Part shown: positions 25,246-38,570 of the stretch, piece by piece
How positions within the stretch are numbered: position 1 is the stretch's first letter
How the letters are laid out: the number at the start of each line of letters is the position of its first letter
Origin: Streptomyces sp. UNOB3_S3
GTDB taxonomy: Bacteria > Actinomycetota > Actinomycetes > Streptomycetales > Streptomycetaceae
Reading direction: 5' to 3'
DNA: 42,804 nt
NCBI RefSeq assembly: GCF_020740895.1
Contig: NZ_JAILXP010000010.1
Coordinates: forward strand, 1 to 42,804
Made by a program: the position numbers and the translations under genes
Notes under the pieces: model-generated
Database searches by the model: none
What the model was told of the DNA's origin: nothing
Seen by the model: the letters and a program-made list of their open reading frames with translations, nothing else

Positions 25246-26217
25246 ATGGACAGACCCGGATCCAGACCGTTCGCCATACGCGGCGTCGTGGCGCTGCTGT
25301 CCGGCCTGGTGGCGGTGGCGGCGTCCGTCGCCCTGCCGGGCCCGGCGCTGGCGGCGGGAGCGCCGTCCGCCGGGCATCGCGCGTCGGCCGCGTCGGCCGA
25401 CGCCTACTGGACGCCCGCGCGGATGCGGGCCGCCCTCCCCGCCGTGGACACCGGCAAGCGGACGGGGGCCCCGGCCGGCGTCGCCGGGCCCGTGCCGCCC
25501 AGCCATCCCTTCGACGGACTGCCGCAGGTGGGGACGTTCTTCTGGACCGACGGGCACAACACCGGCCGGTTCTGCGGCGGGACGGTCGTCCGCAGCCCGC
25601 ACCGCGATCTCGTGGTCAGCGCCGCCCACTGCCTGCGCTCGCCCGACCCGAAGAAGCAGTTCTCGTTCGTGCCGCAGTACCACGACGGCCTCAAGCCCCA
25701 CGGTGTCTTCCCCGTCGAGGAGATCTACCTCGACCAGCGCTACTACGACCTGGGCACGGACGGCGGGGCGCGCTGGGACTACGCGGTGGTGCGGCTGGGC
25801 GACCGGGCGGACGGAACCCCTGTCCAGCGGGCCGTCGGCGGCTTCGGCCTGGGCATCCGGCCGGGGTACGCCCACGACGTGGTACGGCTGATCGGCTACC
25901 CGGGCAGCAGCGACGCCGTCTACCCCAAGCCGCTCGACTGCACCTCCTCCACGCACCGTTACACCAGTACGGATCCGGCCGCGCCCGGCGACTTCCTGGA
26001 GATCGCCTGCGCGGGGTACGTCGGGGGCACCTCGGGCGGGCCGTTCCTGGTGCCCGGCGACGGCGGGTACGAGGTGATCGGTGTCATCGGCGGGTATCAC
26101 ACCGGTGGTGACACACCCGACATCTCCTACAGCTCCTACTTCGGCGACGATCTGCTCGACCTGTTCACGGACGCGGTCGAGGGCGCGGCGCCGGCCGAGC
26201 CGGGGCGCGGGCGCTGA
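25246..26217 (+). CDS. Secreted trypsin-like serine protease
   Basis: A 323-aa S1-family (chymotrypsin fold) protease or pseudo-protease. A signal peptide covers residues 1-~36 (hydrophobic VVALLSGLVAVAASVALP, cleavage near ALAA). The catalytic triad is visible as VVSAAHCL (His), WDYAVVRLG (Asp) and GGTSGGPFLV (Ser, with the oxyanion Gly). CGGTVV before the His motif and paired cysteines support the fold. ATG 25246 is preceded by a near-perfect GGGAGGAA ribosome-binding site. The gene is divergent from the RHIM-like gene and followed by a long hairpin. The substrate is unknown; the protein should be extracellular. Confidence 0.92.
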   Translation: MDRPGSRPFAIRGVVALLSGLVAVAASVALPGPALAAGAPSAGHRASAASADAYWTPARMRAALPAVDTGKRTGAPAGVAGPVPPSHPFDGLPQVGTFFWTDGHNTGRFCGGTVVRSPHRDLVVSAAHCLRSPDPKKQFSFVPQYHDGLKPHGVFPVEEIYLDQRYYDLGTDGGARWDYAVVRLGDRADGTPVQRAVGGFGLGIRPGYAHDVVRLIGYPGSSDAVYPKPLDCTSSTHRYTSTDPAAPGDFLEIACAGYVGGTSGGPFLVPGDGGYEVIGVIGGYHTGGDTPDISYSSYFGDDLLDLFTDAVEGAAPAEPGRGR

Positions 26218-26232
26218 CGCCAGCGAAGCGAA

Positions 26233-26279
26233 CGGCGGCGCCCCCCCGGACGTTCTGGACGTCCGGGGGGCGCCGCCGG
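26233..26279. terminator. Strong hairpin terminator after the serine protease
   Basis: Arms of about 20 bp beginning CGGCGGCGCC and ending GGCGCCGCCG, with one bulged C and a TTCTG loop, 15 nt after the protease stop codon. Confidence 0.88.
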
Positions 26280-26327
26280 GTGGGTACAACAGTCGCTATC
26301 CGTTCACCGCGGGCCGGTGGGGGCTTG

Positions 26328-26348
26328 TCGCGCAGTTCCTCGCGCCCC
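26328..26348 (-). repeat. Dispersed 21-bp 3'-end repeat, copy 1
   Basis: Read on the minus strand it begins 10 nt after the stop codon of the gene at 26359 and has core GCGCGAGGAACTGCGCGA. An identical 21-mer follows cbiD at 39729-39749. Flanking GGGGC and GCCCC can pair around it, so it may serve as a terminator or RNA-stability hairpin. Confidence 0.65.
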
Positions 26349-26358
26349 TACGGGGCGC

Positions 26359-27072
26359 TCAGCGTCGGCGCGGGTGGCGGGTCAGTGTGTACCCGCCGAT
26401 GGCCGCGAGCGCGCAGAGCACGGCGCCGCCGACGGTCCAGCCCCAACGGCCGGACCACCAGCTGCCGTTCCAGCCGCCGTCGGGCTCGGCGAGGGCCGCC
26501 GCGTGCAGGGGCTTGCCCAGCTCGCCGCCCTCGGCGTGGCCCCCGCCCATGTCCTCGGACGTGGCCTCGACCTCCGCCTTCACGGGCAGTCCCTGGTCGC
26601 GGTCGGGCGCGTCGGTGACGGTGAGCCGCACGTAGTAAGCGCCGGGCAGCGGGTCGTTGGACCAGCGCTCGGACCAGGGGCGGACCGTGCGCAGCGTGCA
26701 CGTCAGGGTCACACTGGCGGCCTGCTGCCCGGCGGTCGAGGCCTGCTCGCCCGAGGTGCAGGCCTGGCGGCGGCGCAGTCCGTCGAAGACGTCGAGGCGC
26801 CAGGTGGCGGCGCCGGTCCGGGTGGCCGCGTCGGGCAGGGTGACGGTGGCCTTCACCGTCGGCCGCTGCCCGGCGCCCGCCGGGAACTGCCAGTAGAGGT
26901 AGTCGCCCGTGGAGGCGTTGGCCGTGGCCTTCTGCCCCTGCTGGATGGCGACGGCGGTACGGAAGGCGGTGCCGGCCTCACTGGGGGCGTCGTCGGCGAC
27001 GGCCGCCCCGGCCGGGGCGAGCAGGGCCGCGCCCGTGAGCAGGACGGCGGTCAACGCGCGTTTCATCCGCAT
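26359..27072 (-). CDS. Secreted, membrane-anchored partner of VWA protein
   Basis: A 237-aa protein with a signal peptide (MRMKRALTAVLLTGAALLAP ... AVADD), an extracytoplasmic beta-rich domain and one C-terminal TM helix (WGWTVGGAVLCALAAIGGYTL) followed by a basic tail HPRRR. Two cysteines in ACTSGE and LTCTL may form a disulfide. The region YLYWQFPAGAGQRPTVKATV is followed by AYYVRLTVTD, the look of a jelly-roll binding domain; the upstream VWA protein has a comparable module. The start overlaps the VWA stop as TGATG, with GGAGGGAG upstream, so translation is coupled. I know no characterised homologue. Confidence 0.75.
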   Translation of the reverse strand: MRMKRALTAVLLTGAALLAPAGAAVADDAPSEAGTAFRTAVAIQQGQKATANASTGDYLYWQFPAGAGQRPTVKATVTLPDAATRTGAATWRLDVFDGLRRRQACTSGEQASTAGQQAASVTLTCTLRTVRPWSERWSNDPLPGAYYVRLTVTDAPDRDQGLPVKAEVEATSEDMGGGHAEGGELGKPLHAAALAEPDGGWNGSWWSGRWGWTVGGAVLCALAAIGGYTLTRHPRRR

Positions 27073-28325
27073 CAGTTCTCCCTCCACACGGCGATGCGCC
27101 AGCGGGCCAGCCAGCCGAACAGCAGGCCGGCGAGCAGTCCGGTCAGGCCCAGGACGAGGAGCAGCACCCAGCCCCGGCCGAGGCCGAAGGCGGCCAGGTC
27201 GGACGGGTCGTCGGGACCCTTGACCACGTCGACGGCCAGTTCCACCGGCAGTCCGGGGTCGCGCTTGACGGAGGCGGGCGCGGAGAAGGAGTTGGAGACC
27301 TCCACGCAGACGGTCCGCGGCTCCTTGTGGTCCTCGTCCTCGGCGACGGGGTAGCGCAGTCCGGAGGCCAGCACATCGGTGCGGCCGCTGCCCGCGTCGC
27401 TGCCGCGCACGAGCTCCTGCCCGTTCTCGCCCATCGCGCGGACCAGTACGCCGTAGTCCCGGTCGACGGCGCGGTCGGCGGCGACGCTCGCCGCGAAGCG
27501 CAGCTCCTGGCCGGGCTTGACCTTGACCTTGTACACGCGGTGCTGGGAGAAGGTCTCGCGGTCGGTCCAGATGCCGGCGCCGATCTCGGGCGCGGTCCGG
27601 CACTCCTCGGTGCCCGAGACGGGCTTGGGCGTCTCGACGGGCGTGTCGGCCCGCTTCACCAGCTGCTTGATGCGGCCGGAGAGCTCCTTGCGGTGCCGCA
27701 CGGTGGTGTACGTGCCACCGGTGGCCTCGGCGATGCAGCTCAGCTGCTCGCGGGTCTTGTCGTCGGAGGCGAGGCCGAGGGTGTCGATGGTCAGGTGCGT
27801 GCCCTTGGCGGCGAGTTCGCGGGCCACGTCACAGGGGTCGGGCAGGCCGCAGGAGTCCTCGCCGTCGGTGATGAGCACGATCCGGCGCGTCCCGCCGTCC
27901 GTCCCCAGGTCCTGGTCGGCGCCGCGCAGGGCGAGGCCGATGGGCGTCCAGCCGGTGGGCTTGAGGTTGGCCACGGACGCCTTGGCGTCGGCCTTGTCCA
28001 CATTGCCGACGCGGTACAGCTGCTGGCTGTCGCGGCAGCCGAGCGTCTTGTCCTCACCGGCGTAATTGGCGCCGAGCGTGCGGATGCCGAGCCGGACACC
28101 GGTCGGCACCGAGTCGATGACCTCGTTGAACGCCTCCTTGGCGGCCGTCATGCGCGACTGCCCGTCGATGTCCGTCGCGCTCATCGAGCCGCTGACGTCG
28201 AGGACCAGCTCGACCTTCGGCGAATTCTTCGAGGGCCCGTCCGCGGCGTTCGCCGGTGTGACGCCCAGGGCCAGGGCGGCGAGCAGGGCGCAGGCCCCCG
28301 CCGCCAGCCGTTTTCTGATGATCAT
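27072..28325 (-). CDS. Secreted VWA-domain protein with C-terminal membrane anchor
   Basis: A 417-aa exported protein. The signal peptide spans residues 1-~27 (MIIRKRLAAGACALLAALAL ... ANA). A von Willebrand factor A domain follows, with a complete metal-ion-dependent adhesion site: D43-x-S-x-S (VLDVSGSMS), Thr in PTGWTPIGLAL, and Asp in LITDGEDSCG. After ~residue 230 comes a beta-rich extracytoplasmic domain (HRVYKVKVKPGQELRFAASV ... CVEVSNSFS), then a TM helix (GWVLLLVLGLTGLLAGLLFG) and a short cytoplasmic tail. ATG 28325 was chosen because the signal peptide begins there. It is co-transcribed with the smaller membrane protein that follows. A surface binding or assembly role is likely; the partner is unknown. 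Confidence 0.85.
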   Translation of the reverse strand: MIIRKRLAAGACALLAALALGVTPANAADGPSKNSPKVELVLDVSGSMSATDIDGQSRMTAAKEAFNEVIDSVPTGVRLGIRTLGANYAGEDKTLGCRDSQQLYRVGNVDKADAKASVANLKPTGWTPIGLALRGADQDLGTDGGTRRIVLITDGEDSCGLPDPCDVARELAAKGTHLTIDTLGLASDDKTREQLSCIAEATGGTYTTVRHRKELSGRIKQLVKRADTPVETPKPVSGTEECRTAPEIGAGIWTDRETFSQHRVYKVKVKPGQELRFAASVAADRAVDRDYGVLVRAMGENGQELVRGSDAGSGRTDVLASGLRYPVAEDEDHKEPRTVCVEVSNSFSAPASVKRDPGLPVELAVDVVKGPDDPSDLAAFGLGRGWVLLLVLGLTGLLAGLLFGWLARWRIAVWREN

Positions 28326-28383
28326 CCAAAGGATCCTAGTGCCCCCGAGGGGGGCCGTCGCCGGCGTACCGGCGCACGACAAA

Positions 28384-28409
28384 GGCGAGGAACGCAACCA
28401 TTCCTCGCC
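28384..28409. promoter_or_regulatory. Perfect 9-bp inverted repeat in VWA/rox divergent promoter
   Basis: GGCGAGGAA and TTCCTCGCC separated by 8 nt (CGCAACCA). It is located 59-84 nt upstream of the VWA gene and 88-113 nt upstream of rox, ahead of the rifamycin-associated element. It could be an operator for either gene. Confidence 0.45.
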
Positions 28410-28424
28410 ATGCTCAACTTATAG

Positions 28425-29936
<1,512 letters not shown>

Positions 29937-29948
29937 CGACAGCGCGGC

Positions 29949-29974
29949 TCCGGCCCGGAGTGCTCCGGGCCGGA
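29949..29974. terminator. Hairpin terminator between rox and cobN
   Basis: A perfect 11-bp stem, TCCGGCCCGGA and TCCGGGCCGGA, with a GTGC loop, between the convergent rox and cobN stop codons. Probably bidirectional. Confidence 0.82.
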
Positions 29975-29988
29975 ACGAACCGGCCGGT

Positions 29989-33699
<3,711 letters not shown>

Positions 33700-33734
33700 G
33701 GCATGCCTTCCTCGGGGTCCGCGCCCCGGGCGGT

Positions 33735-33845
33735 GGGAGGACGGCGGGAGTTCCTGACTCACCGCGGCCGCGCGCTTGCGCTGCCGGGCACACAGTGGCG
33801 GGACCGTGCCGGGATCACACCGGCTTCCTCCCCTGTCGCCGTCGC
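33735..33845 (-). ncRNA. Cobalamin riboswitch upstream of cobN
   Basis: On the minus strand the leader has GAGGAAGCCGGTGTGATCCC, CACGGTCCCGCCACTGTG (33791-33810) and the B12-box-like GAGTCAGGAACTCCCGCC (33743-33760), in the order of the cobalamin aptamer. Between it and the GTG start, a CGGGG-CGCGGA-CCCCG hairpin lies directly beside the GAGGAAGG ribosome-binding site, a likely expression platform acting on translation. Confidence 0.9.
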
Positions 33846-33890
33846 TGGCGAAAGTCATAGTAGCGATGCGGGGTCCCGCCCAGGGGGTTC

Positions 33891-33909
33891 GAGGGGGCGG
33901 AGCCCCCTC
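33891..33909. repeat. GC-rich palindrome in the cobG leader region
   Basis: GAGGGGGC-GGA-GCCCCCTC, 59-77 nt upstream of cobG. The core GGGGGCGGAGCCCC is shared with the long hairpin at 37566-37706, so this is probably a member of the same dispersed Streptomyces hairpin family. Confidence 0.6.
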
Positions 33910-33967
33910 GGAAACGGTGAAAGGGCGGGACTGGGGCCCTTCCGCCCCCGTCGGTATGCTCGCCGCC

Positions 33968-35314
33968 ATGTCCACTCCCCCCGAACCCCCTGGTCGCGAG
34001 CGCGGCGACGCCTGCCCCGGCGCGCTGCGGCTGCACACGGCGGATGACGGGGCGCTGGCCCGCGTGCGCCTGCCCGGCGGGCTCCTGACAGCACGTCAAG
34101 CCGACGTACTCGCCGACCTCGCCGACGACTTGGGCGACGGCCGGCTCGACCTCACTTCCCGCGGCAACGTCCAGCTCCGCGGCCTCGCCGACGCCTGCGG
34201 CGCCCCCCTGGGCGCCCGGCTGCGCGAGGCCGGCCTGCTGCCCTCGGACCGCCACGACCGGATCCGGAACGTCGCGGCCTCCCCACTCTCCGGCCTGGAC
34301 GGAAAGGGCTTCTCGGACATCCGGCCCTGGGTGCGCGAACTCGACCGCCTCCTCTGCGCGTCCGACGACCTCATCGCCCTCTCCGGCCGTTTCCTCTTCG
34401 GGCTCGACGACGGCCGCGGCGACATCGCGGCCCTCGAACCCGATGTGACATTGATCGCAACCGAGGGCGGCCACCAGGCCCTCCTGTGCTTCGGCACCGG
34501 CCCCGACGCCCTGCGCGTCGCCGTCGAGGACGCGCCGCGCGCGGCCGTCCTGGCGGCCCGTGAGTTCCTCGCGGTGCTGCGCGAGAGCGGCGGCGCGGCG
34601 TGGCGCGTCCGTGAACTGCCCCCTGGGCTGCGGCCGCGCCCGGACCGGCTCGCGGCCCGGCTGGCGGCGGCCGGCATCGGCTCCGCGCCCGTACCCGGCG
34701 CCACGCTCCCCCTCGGTTCCCCGCCCGCGCCCGGCGCGGTCCACGGCCCCGGCGGGCGGTGGGCGGTGTCGGTGGCCGCGCCCCTGGGCCGGTTCTCCTC
34801 CGCGCAGTGGCGGCTCCTCGCCCGTACCGCCGCCGACCAGGACGGCGGCGACAGCGGCGGCGAACTCCGCGTCACGCCGTGGCGCGGGGTCGTCGTCACG
34901 GGGCTCACCGCCCCGGTGGCCGCGGCGCGCCTCGCGGCGCTCGCGGACGCGGGCCTGGTCACCTCCGCCGCCTCCCCCTGGCACGGCGCGGGCGCCTGTA
35001 CCGGCCGGCCGGGGTGCGTCAAGTCCCTGGCGGATGTACGGGCCGACGCGACCGCCTCCCTGGCGGCCGCGCGCCCTGGCGGCCCCGGGACGCTGCCCGT
35101 GTACTGGTCCGGGTGCGAACGGCGCTGCGGCCACCCCGGCGGCCGGTGGGTCGACGTCCTGGCGACCGGCGACGGCTACCGGATCGCCGTACGACGGGAG
35201 GCGGAGGACGAGGCGGTCGCCATGACGACCGCCGCCGGTCTGGCCGACGCGGTCACGGCGGCACGAGACGCACACCCCACACAGCCGACGACGGCCGACG
35301 GCCCCCACGGTTGA
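33968..35314 (+). CDS. cobG: Precorrin-3B synthase CobG
   Basis: A 448-aa siroheme/[4Fe-4S] protein of the nitrite/sulfite reductase fold. CobG uses O2 to convert precorrin-3A to precorrin-3B, preparing the ring for contraction in the aerobic pathway. Visible: [15 protein letters not shown] (ferredoxin-like half domain) and cluster cysteines [14 protein letters not shown] and [13 protein letters not shown]. It starts [23 protein letters not shown] 33968 is used; ATG 33956 in frame would add four residues, and neither has a clear ribosome-binding site. It is the first gene of the cobG-cobH-cobIJ unit, divergent from cobN. No cobalamin riboswitch is seen on this strand. Confidence 0.92.
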   Translation: MSTPPEPPGRERGDACPGALRLHTADDGALARVRLPGGLLTARQADVLADLADDLGDGRLDLTSRGNVQLRGLADACGAPLGARLREAGLLPSDRHDRIRNVAASPLSGLDGKGFSDIRPWVRELDRLLCASDDLIALSGRFLFGLDDGRGDIAALEPDVTLIATEGGHQALLCFGTGPDALRVAVEDAPRAAVLAAREFLAVLRESGGAAWRVRELPPGLRPRPDRLAARLAAAGIGSAPVPGATLPLGSPPAPGAVHGPGGRWAVSVAAPLGRFSSAQWRLLARTAADQDGGDSGGELRVTPWRGVVVTGLTAPVAAARLAALADAGLVTSAASPWHGAGACTGRPGCVKSLADVRADATASLAAARPGGPGTLPVYWSGCERRCGHPGGRWVDVLATGDGYRIAVRREAEDEAVAMTTAAGLADAVTAARDAHPTQPTTADGPHG

Positions 35315-35361
35315 GCGGACCACGGCGGCACCCCGGCAAACCCCCACGCAGAACCAGCGAC

Positions 35362-36015
35362 ATGCACCACCCAGCGAGCGAGGGCACAGTGTTCGACTAC
35401 GACAAGGACGGCGCGTCCATCTACCGCCAGTCCTTCGCCACCATCCGCGCCGAGGCGGACCTCGGCGGGCTGCCGCCCGACGTCGGCCGGGTCGCGGTCC
35501 GCATGATCCACGCCTGTGGGATGACCGACCTGGTCCAGGACCTCGCGTATTCGCCGGGGGTCGTGGCCCGGGCCCGTGAGGCGCTGCTCGCGGGCGCGCC
35601 GATCCTGTGCGACGCGAACATGGTCGCCAGCGGCGTCACCCGCAAGCGGCTGCCCGCGGACAACGAGGTGGTGTGCACCCTCGCCGACCCAGCCGTGCCG
35701 GAGCTGGCGCGGCGCATGGGCACGACCCGCAGCGCGGCGGCGCTGGAGCTGTGGCGCGACAGGATGGAGGGCGCGGTGGTCGCGGTGGGCAACGCCCCCA
35801 CGGCGCTGTTCCGTCTCCTGGAGATGATCCACGAGGGCGCGCCCCGCCCGGCCGCCGTGCTGGGCATCCCGGTGGGCTTCATCGGCGCGGCGGAGTCGAA
35901 GGACGCGCTGGCCGGGAGCCCGCTGGGGCTGGAGTATCTGGTGGTGCGGGGCCGGCGCGGTGGCAGCGCCATGGCCGCGGCCGCGATCAACGCGATAGCG
36001 AGCGAGGAAGAGTGA
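35362..36015 (+). CDS. cobH: Precorrin-8X methylmutase CobH
   Basis: A 217-aa CobH/CbiC enzyme that moves the C11 methyl group to C12, turning precorrin-8X into hydrogenobyrinic acid. Family motifs: [27 protein letters not shown] (catalytic His), [20 protein letters not shown] and the C-terminal [30 protein letters not shown] and [21 protein letters not shown] 35362 is used; GTG 35389 is a possible alternative, as related proteins often begin around YTVFEYEKDG. It is 47 nt after cobG and overlaps cobIJ by 4 nt (GTGA). Confidence 0.93.
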   Translation: MHHPASEGTVFDYDKDGASIYRQSFATIRAEADLGGLPPDVGRVAVRMIHACGMTDLVQDLAYSPGVVARAREALLAGAPILCDANMVASGVTRKRLPADNEVVCTLADPAVPELARRMGTTRSAAALELWRDRMEGAVVAVGNAPTALFRLLEMIHEGAPRPAAVLGIPVGFIGAAESKDALAGSPLGLEYLVVRGRRGGSAMAAAAINAIASEEE

Positions 36016-37559
36016 ACGAGAAGCCCATGCCCACCGGGCGGCTGTACGGGGTGGGGCTGGGGCCCGGCGACCCCTCGCTGCTGACCGTACGGGCCGTCGA
36101 GGTCATCGGGGCGGCGGACGTCGTCGCCTACCACAGCGCCCGGCACGGGCGCAGCATCGCGCGCTCCATCGCCGAACGCCATCTGCGCCCCGGCCAGATC
36201 GAGGAACCGCTGGTCTATCCGGTGACGACGGAGACCACCGACCACCCCGGCGGCTACCGGGGCGCGCTGGAGGAGTTCTACGAGAAGGCCGCGGCCCGGC
36301 TCGCCGCGCACCTGGACGCCGGGCGGACGGTGGCGGTGCTCGCCGAGGGCGACCCGCTCTTCTACAGCTCGTACCAGCACATGCACAAGCGGCTCGCGCA
36401 CCGCTATCCGACGGAGGTCGTGCCGGGAGTGACGTCGTTCAGCGCGGCGGCGGCCCGGCTGGGCAGGCCGCTGGTGGAGGGCGAGGAGACGCTGACGATC
36501 CTGCCGGGCACGCTGCCCGAGGAGGAGCTGACGGCACGGCTGGCCCAGGCCGACTCCGCCGTGGTGATGAAGCTCGGCCGGACGTTCCCGGCGGTGCGGG
36601 GCGCGCTGGAGCGCTCCGGGCGGCTGGCGGAGGCGCGGTACGTCGAACGCGCGACGATGAGCGGGGAGCGCACGGGCCGGGTGGCGGACGTCGACCCGGA
36701 GTCGGTGCCGTACTTCTCGCTGGCCGTGCTGCCGAGCCGGGTGGCCTCCCACGGGGGCGTCCTTTCGGACGCCGACGCGGCAGCCCGCGCGAACGCCGCC
36801 GGCCGTGGCGAGGTCGTGGTCGTCGGCCTCGGCCCGGCGGGACCGCTGTGGCTGACGCCGGAGGCCCGGGGCGCGCTGGCGGCGGCGGAGGACGTCGTCG
36901 GCTACACCACGTACGTGGACCGGGTACCCGTACGGCCGGGCCAGGAGCGGCACGCCTCGGACAACAAGGTGGAGTCGGAGCGCGCCGAGTTCGCCCTCGA
37001 CCTGGCCCGGCAGGGCCGCCGCGTCGCGGTGGTGTCCTCCGGCGACCCGGGCGTCTTCGCGATGGCCTCCGCCGTGCTGGAGGTCGCCGCCGAGGACCCC
37101 TACCGCGAGGTCCCGGTCCGGGTCGTCCCCGGGATGACCGCCGCCCACGCGGCCGCCGCCCGCGCGGGCGCCCCGCTGGGCCACGACTACGCCGTCGTCT
37201 CCCTCTCCGACCGGCTCAAGCCGTGGGAGGTGATCGCGGAACGGCTGCGCGCGGCGGCCGCGGCCGACCTGGTGCTGGCCCTGTACAACCCCGGTTCCCG
37301 CAGCCGCCTCTGGCAGGTCGGCGCGGCCCGCGACCTGCTCCTGGAGCACCGCGCTCCCGAGACGCCGGTGGTCATGGCGCGGGACGTGGGCGGTCCGGAG
37401 GAGTCCGTGCGCGTCGTCCGCCTCGGCGAACTGGACCCCGCCGAGGTCGACATGCGCACGCTCCTCATCGTCGGCTCCACGCAGACGCGCACCGCGCGGC
37501 GGGGCGAGGACGGCGCGGAGCGGATCGTCTGGACGCCGCGCCGCTACCCGGAGGGCTGA
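36012..37559 (+). CDS. cobIJ: Fused precorrin-2 C20- and precorrin-3B C17-methyltransferase (CobI-CobJ)
   Basis: A 515-aa bifunctional SAM-dependent enzyme. The CobI half (residues ~8-245) begins [20 protein letters not shown] and has [19 protein letters not shown] and [18 protein letters not shown]; it methylates C20 of precorrin-2. The CobJ half (~262-515) begins [20 protein letters not shown] and has [19 protein letters not shown] and [20 protein letters not shown]; it methylates C17 with ring contraction of precorrin-3B. Both halves keep the GxGPGxxxLLT-like loop and the GDP loop. This fusion is usual in Actinobacteria. GTG 36012 overlaps the cobH stop (GTGA), with GAGGAAG just upstream. 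Confidence 0.94.
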   Translation: MNEKPMPTGRLYGVGLGPGDPSLLTVRAVEVIGAADVVAYHSARHGRSIARSIAERHLRPGQIEEPLVYPVTTETTDHPGGYRGALEEFYEKAAARLAAHLDAGRTVAVLAEGDPLFYSSYQHMHKRLAHRYPTEVVPGVTSFSAAAARLGRPLVEGEETLTILPGTLPEEELTARLAQADSAVVMKLGRTFPAVRGALERSGRLAEARYVERATMSGERTGRVADVDPESVPYFSLAVLPSRVASHGGVLSDADAAARANAAGRGEVVVVGLGPAGPLWLTPEARGALAAAEDVVGYTTYVDRVPVRPGQERHASDNKVESERAEFALDLARQGRRVAVVSSGDPGVFAMASAVLEVAAEDPYREVPVRVVPGMTAAHAAAARAGAPLGHDYAVVSLSDRLKPWEVIAERLRAAAAADLVLALYNPGSRSRLWQVGAARDLLLEHRAPETPVVMARDVGGPEESVRVVRLGELDPAEVDMRTLLIVGSTQTRTARRGEDGAERIVWTPRRYPEG

Positions 37560-37565
37560 CGGTTC

Positions 37566-37706
37566 CAGGGGCTCCGCCCCCGGACCCCCGCTCCTCAAAC
37601 TCCCCCAGCTACCGCTGGGAGGTGCCCCCAGCGGGCTGATTTCAGCCCGTCCGGCGTTTGAGGACACGCGGCGCAGCCGCGTCCGGGGTCCGGGGGCGGA
37701 GCCCCG
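37566..37706. terminator. Nested long inverted repeat between cobIJ and cobK
   Basis: Outer arms 37566-37600 and 37657-37706 are near-complementary (GGGGCTCCGCCCCCGGACCC with GGGTCCGGGGGCGGAGCCCC, plus CTCCTCAAAC with GTTTGAGGA). The right arm carries an extra CACGCGGCGCAGCCGCGTCC mini-hairpin. Inside lies the dispersed module 37601-37632. It fills almost the whole convergent gap and is probably a bidirectional terminator built from Streptomyces repeats. Confidence 0.75.
37601..37632 (-). repeat. Dispersed hairpin module, copy in cobIJ-cobK gap
   Basis: Begins CTCCCCCAGCTACCGCTGGG and continues AGGTGCCCCCAG. It is the reverse complement of the module at 13899-13930 (one or two differences) and at 42773-42804. 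It can fold as CTCCCAG-CGGTAG-CTGGG(G)GAG. Confidence 0.75.
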
Positions 37707-37707
37707 G

Positions 37708-38484
37708 TCACGGGAAGGGGCGGGATCGGGGAAAGAGCCCCCTCAGCCACTCCACGGCCGCCTCCGGGCCCGGCACCTCCGGCACCCCCTCCGGTACCGG
37801 TGGCCGGCGGACCACCACCACGGGGACGCCCGCCTCGCGCGCGGCGCCCAGCTTCGCCGCCGTCGCCGCCGCGCCGCTGTCCTTCGTCACCAGGACGTCG
37901 ATCGCGTGGCGCCGCAGCAGTTCCCGCTCGCCCTCCAGCGTGAACGGGCCCCGGTCGAGGAGGACTTCCATGCGCGGCGGCACCGGCGGCTCGGGCGCGT
38001 CCACGGAGCGGACCAGGAACCACTTATCCTCGAGGTGCGCGAAGGCGCCCAGGCCCATCCGGCCCGTGGTCAGGAACACCCGCTCGCCCATCGCCGGCAG
38101 GGCCCGCGCCGCGTCGGCCAGGGAGGCGACGTCACGCCAGTCGTCGCCCGGCCCCGCCACCCAGCCGGGACGGCGGACGGCCAGCAGGGGCACCCCGGCC
38201 GCGGCGGCGGCCCGCGCCGCGTTGAAACTGATCGTGCCGGCGAAAGGATGGGTGGCGTCGATGAGCGCGGCCACCTGCTGCTCACGCAGCCAGTGGGCGA
38301 GGCCCTCGGGACCTCCGAACCCCCCGATCCGCACCTCCCCCGCCGGCAGCCGCGGCGCGGCGACCCGCCCCGCGAGCGAGCTGGTGACCCGGAGCGCCGG
38401 GTCGGCGGCCAGTTCCTCCGCGAGCCGTCGCGCCTCGGTCGTACCGCCCAGGATGAGGATGTGGCGCTCCGCGCCGGCGTTCAC
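37708..38484 (-). CDS. cobK: Precorrin-6A reductase CobK
   Basis: A 258-aa NADPH-dependent reductase of the C18-C19 bond of precorrin-6A (product precorrin-6B). The N-terminus HILILGGTTEARRLAEELA is the family nucleotide-binding start. IDATHPFAGTISFNAARAA contains the conserved DATHPFA motif. VLVTKDSGAAATAAKLGAAR is the second signature. GTG 38484 gives the expected short lead before the first strand. It is divergent from cbiD across 86 nt and convergent with cobIJ. Confidence 0.93.
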   Translation of the reverse strand: MNAGAERHILILGGTTEARRLAEELAADPALRVTSSLAGRVAAPRLPAGEVRIGGFGGPEGLAHWLREQQVAALIDATHPFAGTISFNAARAAAAAGVPLLAVRRPGWVAGPGDDWRDVASLADAARALPAMGERVFLTTGRMGLGAFAHLEDKWFLVRSVDAPEPPVPPRMEVLLDRGPFTLEGERELLRRHAIDVLVTKDSGAAATAAKLGAAREAGVPVVVVRRPPVPEGVPEVPGPEAAVEWLRGLFPRSRPFP

Positions 38485-38508
38485 GATCCACTGCCCTTCC
38501 GTCGTCTC

Positions 38509-38539
38509 CGTCGTCGTCCGGTCCCGCGTCGTCGTCCGG
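38509..38539. repeat. Direct repeat in cobK/cbiD divergent promoter
   Basis: CGTCGTCGTCCGG occurs at 38509-38521 and again at 38527-38539 with an 18-bp period, inside the 86-nt gap between the divergent cobK and cbiD starts. It may be a regulator site or chance in low-complexity GC-rich DNA. Confidence 0.4.
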
Positions 38540-38570
38540 CCGTCGGCCCAGCCTACGGGCGGGGGCCGGC

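Noticed and set aside
24629..26217. RHIM-like protein and trypsin-like protease as an effector pair
   Set aside because: The genes are divergent and the protease has a clear signal peptide, so the products would be in different compartments.
33846..33967. Cobalamin riboswitch for cobG on the plus strand
   Set aside because: No B12 box or GCCACTG core on this strand.
33700..34038. Extension of the cobN frame to an upstream start
   Set aside because: It would run through the cobalamin riboswitch and the divergent cobG start; GTG 33699 has the ribosome-binding site.
38485..38570. Cobalamin riboswitch before cobK or cbiD
   Set aside because: Only 86 nt, too short for the aptamer, with no B12 box on either strand.
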